Source of the DNA: Actinomycetospora succinea
GTDB lineage: Bacteria > Actinomycetota > Actinomycetes > Mycobacteriales > Pseudonocardiaceae
Reading direction: 5' to 3'
NCBI RefSeq assembly: GCF_004363095.1
Contig: NZ_SNYO01000001.1
Location: 248,001-312,000, forward strand
DNA length: 64,000 nucleotides
The notes beneath the pieces are model-generated. The model had not been told where the DNA came from. It searched no databases and was given only the letters and a program-made list of their open reading frames with translations. Each line of letters begins with the position of its first letter. Position 1 is the stretch's first letter. Position numbers and translations under genes: made by a program. Of the stretch, positions 61,458 to 64,000 are shown in pieces.

Positions 61458-62398
61458 GAGTTCCTCCGGCGGTACCAGGCGGCGATCGCCGCGATCTCGT
61501 CGTCGGCCTCGGGCGCGACGCCGGCCATGAACGGGAAGACGTGCTGCATGTCGTCGACCACCGAGAGCGTTACGTCGGCGCCGGCCGCCTCGGCCACCGC
61601 GGCGAAGCGCACCGCGTCGTCGCGCAGGGTCTCGGCGTCCCCGGCGTTGAGGTAGAGCGGCGGGAGCCCGGTGAGGTCGGCGTGCAGCGGGTTCGCGAGC
61701 GGCGTCCGCGGGTGGATCCGGCCCTCGGCGAGGACGCCGGCGATCATGCTCTCGAGCAGCGGCACGGTGACGAGCGCGTCGGTGGCGGCGTTGGACACCA
61801 GGCTCTCGCCGGTGTTCTCCATGTCCAGCCAGGGGGAGAACGCGATCACCCGCCCCGGCAGCGCCTGCCCCTGGTCGCGCAGCGCCAGCGGGACCGCGAT
61901 CGCGAGGTTGCCCCCGGCCGAGTCGCCGATGGTCGTGATGTCCTCGGGCCGGATGCCACGCTCGACGAGCGCGAGGAAGGCGGCGACGCCGTCCTCGACC
62001 TGCGCCGGGTGCGGATGCTCCGGAGCCCGCCGGTAGTCGAGCACGAACGCCGTCACGCCGAGGGCCTTCGCGACGTGGCCGGCGAGCTTGCGGTGGCTCG
62101 ACGCCGACCCGACCGCGAACCCGCCGCCGTGGGTGTAGAGCAGGACCCGGGTGCGGTCGGCGCCGAGCGGGAGCGTCCAGATCCCCGGGACCCCGCCGAT
62201 CGTCTCCTCGGCGTAGGTCACGTCCTCGGGCTCGCGGGTGGCCTGGTGCCACTCGTCGAAGACGCTGCGGAACAGGCGCGTCGTCAGGTCGGGGGTGGTC
62301 GTGATGATCTCGGTCCAGTCCGCGTAGAGGGCGCGCAGGCTGTCCGACCCGGCCGGCTCGGCCGAGCTCGTGGGGATCGGTGTGCTCGTGTCCGTCAT
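61454..62398 (-). CDS. Alpha/beta hydrolase, hormone-sensitive-lipase type esterase
   Basis: A 314-residue esterase of family IV. The oxyanion motif YTHGGGFAVGSASSHRKLAG, the nucleophile Ser160 in TIGDSAGGNLA, the acid in YLNAGDAETLRDD and the His in DDMQHVFPFM are all present. It lies first in an operon with the Baeyer-Villiger monooxygenase and would hydrolyse its ester product. ATG 62398 has GAGGAGG upstream. It is divergent from an AcoR-type regulator gene with 195 bases between starts, which probably controls it. Confidence 0.92.
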   Translation of the reverse strand: MTDTSTPIPTSSAEPAGSDSLRALYADWTEIITTTPDLTTRLFRSVFDEWHQATREPEDVTYAEETIGGVPGIWTLPLGADRTRVLLYTHGGGFAVGSASSHRKLAGHVAKALGVTAFVLDYRRAPEHPHPAQVEDGVAAFLALVERGIRPEDITTIGDSAGGNLAIAVPLALRDQGQALPGRVIAFSPWLDMENTGESLVSNAATDALVTVPLLESMIAGVLAEGRIHPRTPLANPLHADLTGLPPLYLNAGDAETLRDDAVRFAAVAEAAGADVTLSVVDDMQHVFPFMAGVAPEADDEIAAIAAWYRRRNS

Positions 62399-62593
62399 CG
62401 CGTGCCTCCTCGCACTCCGGTGGACCGGGGCAGGACTCTTCCCCGGCGCGCGGGCCCCGGGACTGTTCCGATCCGGCACACCCCCGCCGCGAAGAACTCG
62501 GGCCGGCGATCTGGCGTCCGGCGTGTGACATGGGGCACTGTGATCCGAGGTCTGTGCCTCGGGGGGCCGACCGACCGAGCGTGCGAGGCATCG

Positions 62594-64000
62594 ATGCGTC
62601 GAGACGAGAGCCGGCCGACCCTGTCGTCGGCCGAGCTGCTGCGCACCCGCCGCAGCCGCGAGGCGCTGGTCGACCAGGGCGTCCTCGTCGCGCCGCCGGG
62701 GCGCGCCGGGGTGCCGTCGGTGATCGAGACGAGCTGGCGGCGGTGCGTGGGGGAGGGCGTGCCCGTCGACCCCGCCCACATCCCGTACCGCGAGCCGGAC
62801 GAGGCCGTCGGCGCCCTGTCCCGTGCTGCCGCGCCGGTCCTGGAGCGCCTGCGGCACAGCTTCGCCGACGTGCCGGTGGCGATGGTGCTCTCGGACGAGA
62901 CCGGCCGGATCGTGGTGCGGCACGCCGAGGAGCGCCGCCAGCGCACCGCGATGGACCGCGCGAGCGCCGTCGAGGGCTCCGACTTCTCCGAGCACGCCGT
63001 CGGCACCAACGGCCTGGGGACGGTGCTCGTCGAGCGGCGGTCGGTGCTGGTGCGCGGCCCGGAGCACTACAACCCGCGCCTGGACGACCTCACCTGCGCC
63101 GGCACCCCGATCATCGAGCCCTGGACCGGCCGGATGCTGGGCGGCTTCTCCCTGGCCTGCGCGGTGCGCGACGTGCACCCGCTGATGACGGCCATGACCT
63201 CCGACATCGGGCGGCAGATCGAGGAGCGGCTGCTCGACGAGGCCGGCGAGCGGCGCCGGCGCCTCGTGCGCTCCTACCTCGCCGTCGACGGCGCCCCGGA
63301 CGGCGCGTTCGTGGTCGACGAGGAGACCCTGCTCGTCAACCGCCGCGGGACCGTCCACGGCGGACCGGAGCTGCACCCGCTGCTGTGGCGGTTCCTCGCC
63401 GAGCGGGCCCCGGGCCGGCCCTGCCGGATGGCGGTCCCCCTGCCGGGCGGGGTCCGCGAGGCGCTCGTCGAGCCGATCCACGACGGCGGGCGGACCGCGT
63501 TCAGCGTGCGGCTGCTGCCGGTCCGCGAGGCGCCGCGCCGCGAGCTGCCCGCGGGGGACGCGCCCGCGCCGGAGCCGTGGCACCACGTCCCGGACGTCGA
63601 CCGCGCCCTGCACCGGGCGCTGCGCCACGGCGAGCGGGTCGCCGTCGCCGGTCCCGCCGGCGCCGGCAAGGCCCACACCGCCCGGCGGGTCCTGCGCGGC
63701 GCGGGGATCGCCGACCCGGTCGTCGTCGACCCCTCCCTCGACCCGGCCTGGTGGACGACCGCCCGGACGGCCGCCCGGGCGGGGCGCGGCGTGCTCGTCC
63801 GGCGCGCCCACGCCGTGCCCGACCGCGACGCCGGGCTGCTCACGGCGCTCGGCGAGACCGGCGCGGTCCTCGCACTCGCCCTCGACACCGACCGGGCGAG
63901 CGACACCGTGCTGGGCGTCGTCCGCCGGCTCGCCACCGTCGTCCGGCTCCCGGCGCTGGCGCAGACCCCCACGCACCTGCCGGCGCTCGTGCGGTCGGTC
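62594..64000 (+). CDS. GAF-domain AcoR-type activator (partial, runs off window)
   Basis: The frame is open from ATG 62594 to the window end (469 residues, no stop). ELLRTRRSREALVDQGVL and VIETSWRRCVGEGVPVD match the start of actinobacterial GAF regulators of the AcoR/MimR type; a GAF domain follows, with the signature EGSDFSEHAVGTNGLGTVLV and TCAGTPIIEPWTGRMLGGF. From about residue 345 comes a reduced AAA+ module: Walker A GPAGAGKAHTARR is kept but the Walker B and GAFTGA sigma-54 contact are not seen. Actinobacteria lack sigma-54, so such proteins activate by another way. A Fis-type helix-turn-helix should follow beyond the window. It likely senses the ketone or ester used by the divergent operon. 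Confidence 0.8.
   Translation, partial: MRRDESRPTLSSAELLRTRRSREALVDQGVLVAPPGRAGVPSVIETSWRRCVGEGVPVDPAHIPYREPDEAVGALSRAAAPVLERLRHSFADVPVAMVLSDETGRIVVRHAEERRQRTAMDRASAVEGSDFSEHAVGTNGLGTVLVERRSVLVRGPEHYNPRLDDLTCAGTPIIEPWTGRMLGGFSLACAVRDVHPLMTAMTSDIGRQIEERLLDEAGERRRRLVRSYLAVDGAPDGAFVVDEETLLVNRRGTVHGGPELHPLLWRFLAERAPGRPCRMAVPLPGGVREALVEPIHDGGRTAFSVRLLPVREAPRRELPAGDAPAPEPWHHVPDVDRALHRALRHGERVAVAGPAGAGKAHTARRVLRGAGIADPVVVDPSLDPAWWTTARTAARAGRGVLVRRAHAVPDRDAGLLTALGETGAVLALALDTDRASDTVLGVVRRLATVVRLPALAQTPTHLPALVRSV

Noticed and set aside
62524-62543. Two TGTGA direct repeats 15 bases apart between the esterase and the GAF regulator
   Set aside because: Could be an activator site but too short and simple to separate from chance without comparison.

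Overview
The window is about 73% GC, uses GTG starts freely, and carries actinobacterial marker genes (whiB1, mtrAB-lpqB, sigR/rsrA, mycobacterial-type pdtaS, WS/DGAT, DUF222-HNH). Gene order follows, with insertions, the Mycobacterium tuberculosis block from about Rv3259 down to Rv3214 (manB, SIS protein, manA, permease, ahcY, tmk, mtrA, mtrB, lpqB, comF, hpf, secA1, Rv3235, WS/DGAT, rsgA, aroA, SRAP, sigH/rshA, pdtaS, whiB1, dagK, gpm2). The organism is therefore a high-GC actinomycete, most likely a member of the Pseudonocardiaceae. I see no tRNA, rRNA, CRISPR array, insertion sequence or prophage.

1-5.7 kb: DUF3499, then a mannose-phosphate cluster (manB, a Trm112-like small protein, a SIS-domain isomerase, manA) and a cation-efflux protein. 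5.8-11.3 kb: an APC permease convergent with an acyl-CoA synthetase, then ahcY preceded by a well-formed candidate S-adenosylhomocysteine riboswitch. 11.3-21.5 kb: tmk-mtrA-mtrB-lpqB (all junctions short or overlapping), comF, long hibernation factor, and secA behind a large hairpin. 21.5-25.9 kb: Rv3235-family protein, TrmH-type methyltransferase, WS/DGAT acyltransferase, patatin and a DUF6912-like gene.

26-32.4 kb is the accessory segment. It holds a membrane protein, an SOS-box-controlled DUF222-HNH gene, a SRPBCC protein, a DUF5710-NERD fusion, a photolyase/cryptochrome-like protein with its two domains in reversed order and four cysteines suited to an iron-sulfur cluster, a small P-loop kinase and a SnoaL-like protein. 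32.4-41.5 kb: CDF transporter, rsgA, aroA, SRAP peptidase, a hydrolase, a TetR/alcohol dehydrogenase pair with operator-like repeats, a frameshifted WYL regulator, an epoxide hydrolase and ybaK. 41.5-48.9 kb: sigR-rsrA driven by a SigR-type promoter that would start an extended SigR' form, a 24-residue bL37 gene, pdtaS, whiB1, dagK, a methyltransferase, a phosphoglycerate-mutase-like phosphatase, and divergent nickel SOD and its protease.

48.9-64 kb: a second DUF222-HNH gene with the same SOS-box/start-codon arrangement, malic enzyme, a PAS-GGDEF-EAL protein, an osmoprotectant ABC transporter (ATPase, two permeases, lipoprotein), a COG0523 GTPase, and a Baeyer-Villiger monooxygenase/esterase operon divergent from a GAF-domain AcoR-type activator that runs off the window end.

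Many starts here lack a Shine-Dalgarno but have a TANNNT-like hexamer 5-8 bases upstream, which is the arrangement of leaderless mRNAs; I used this to choose several starts. All functions are read from sequence motifs and family knowledge; no database search was run.
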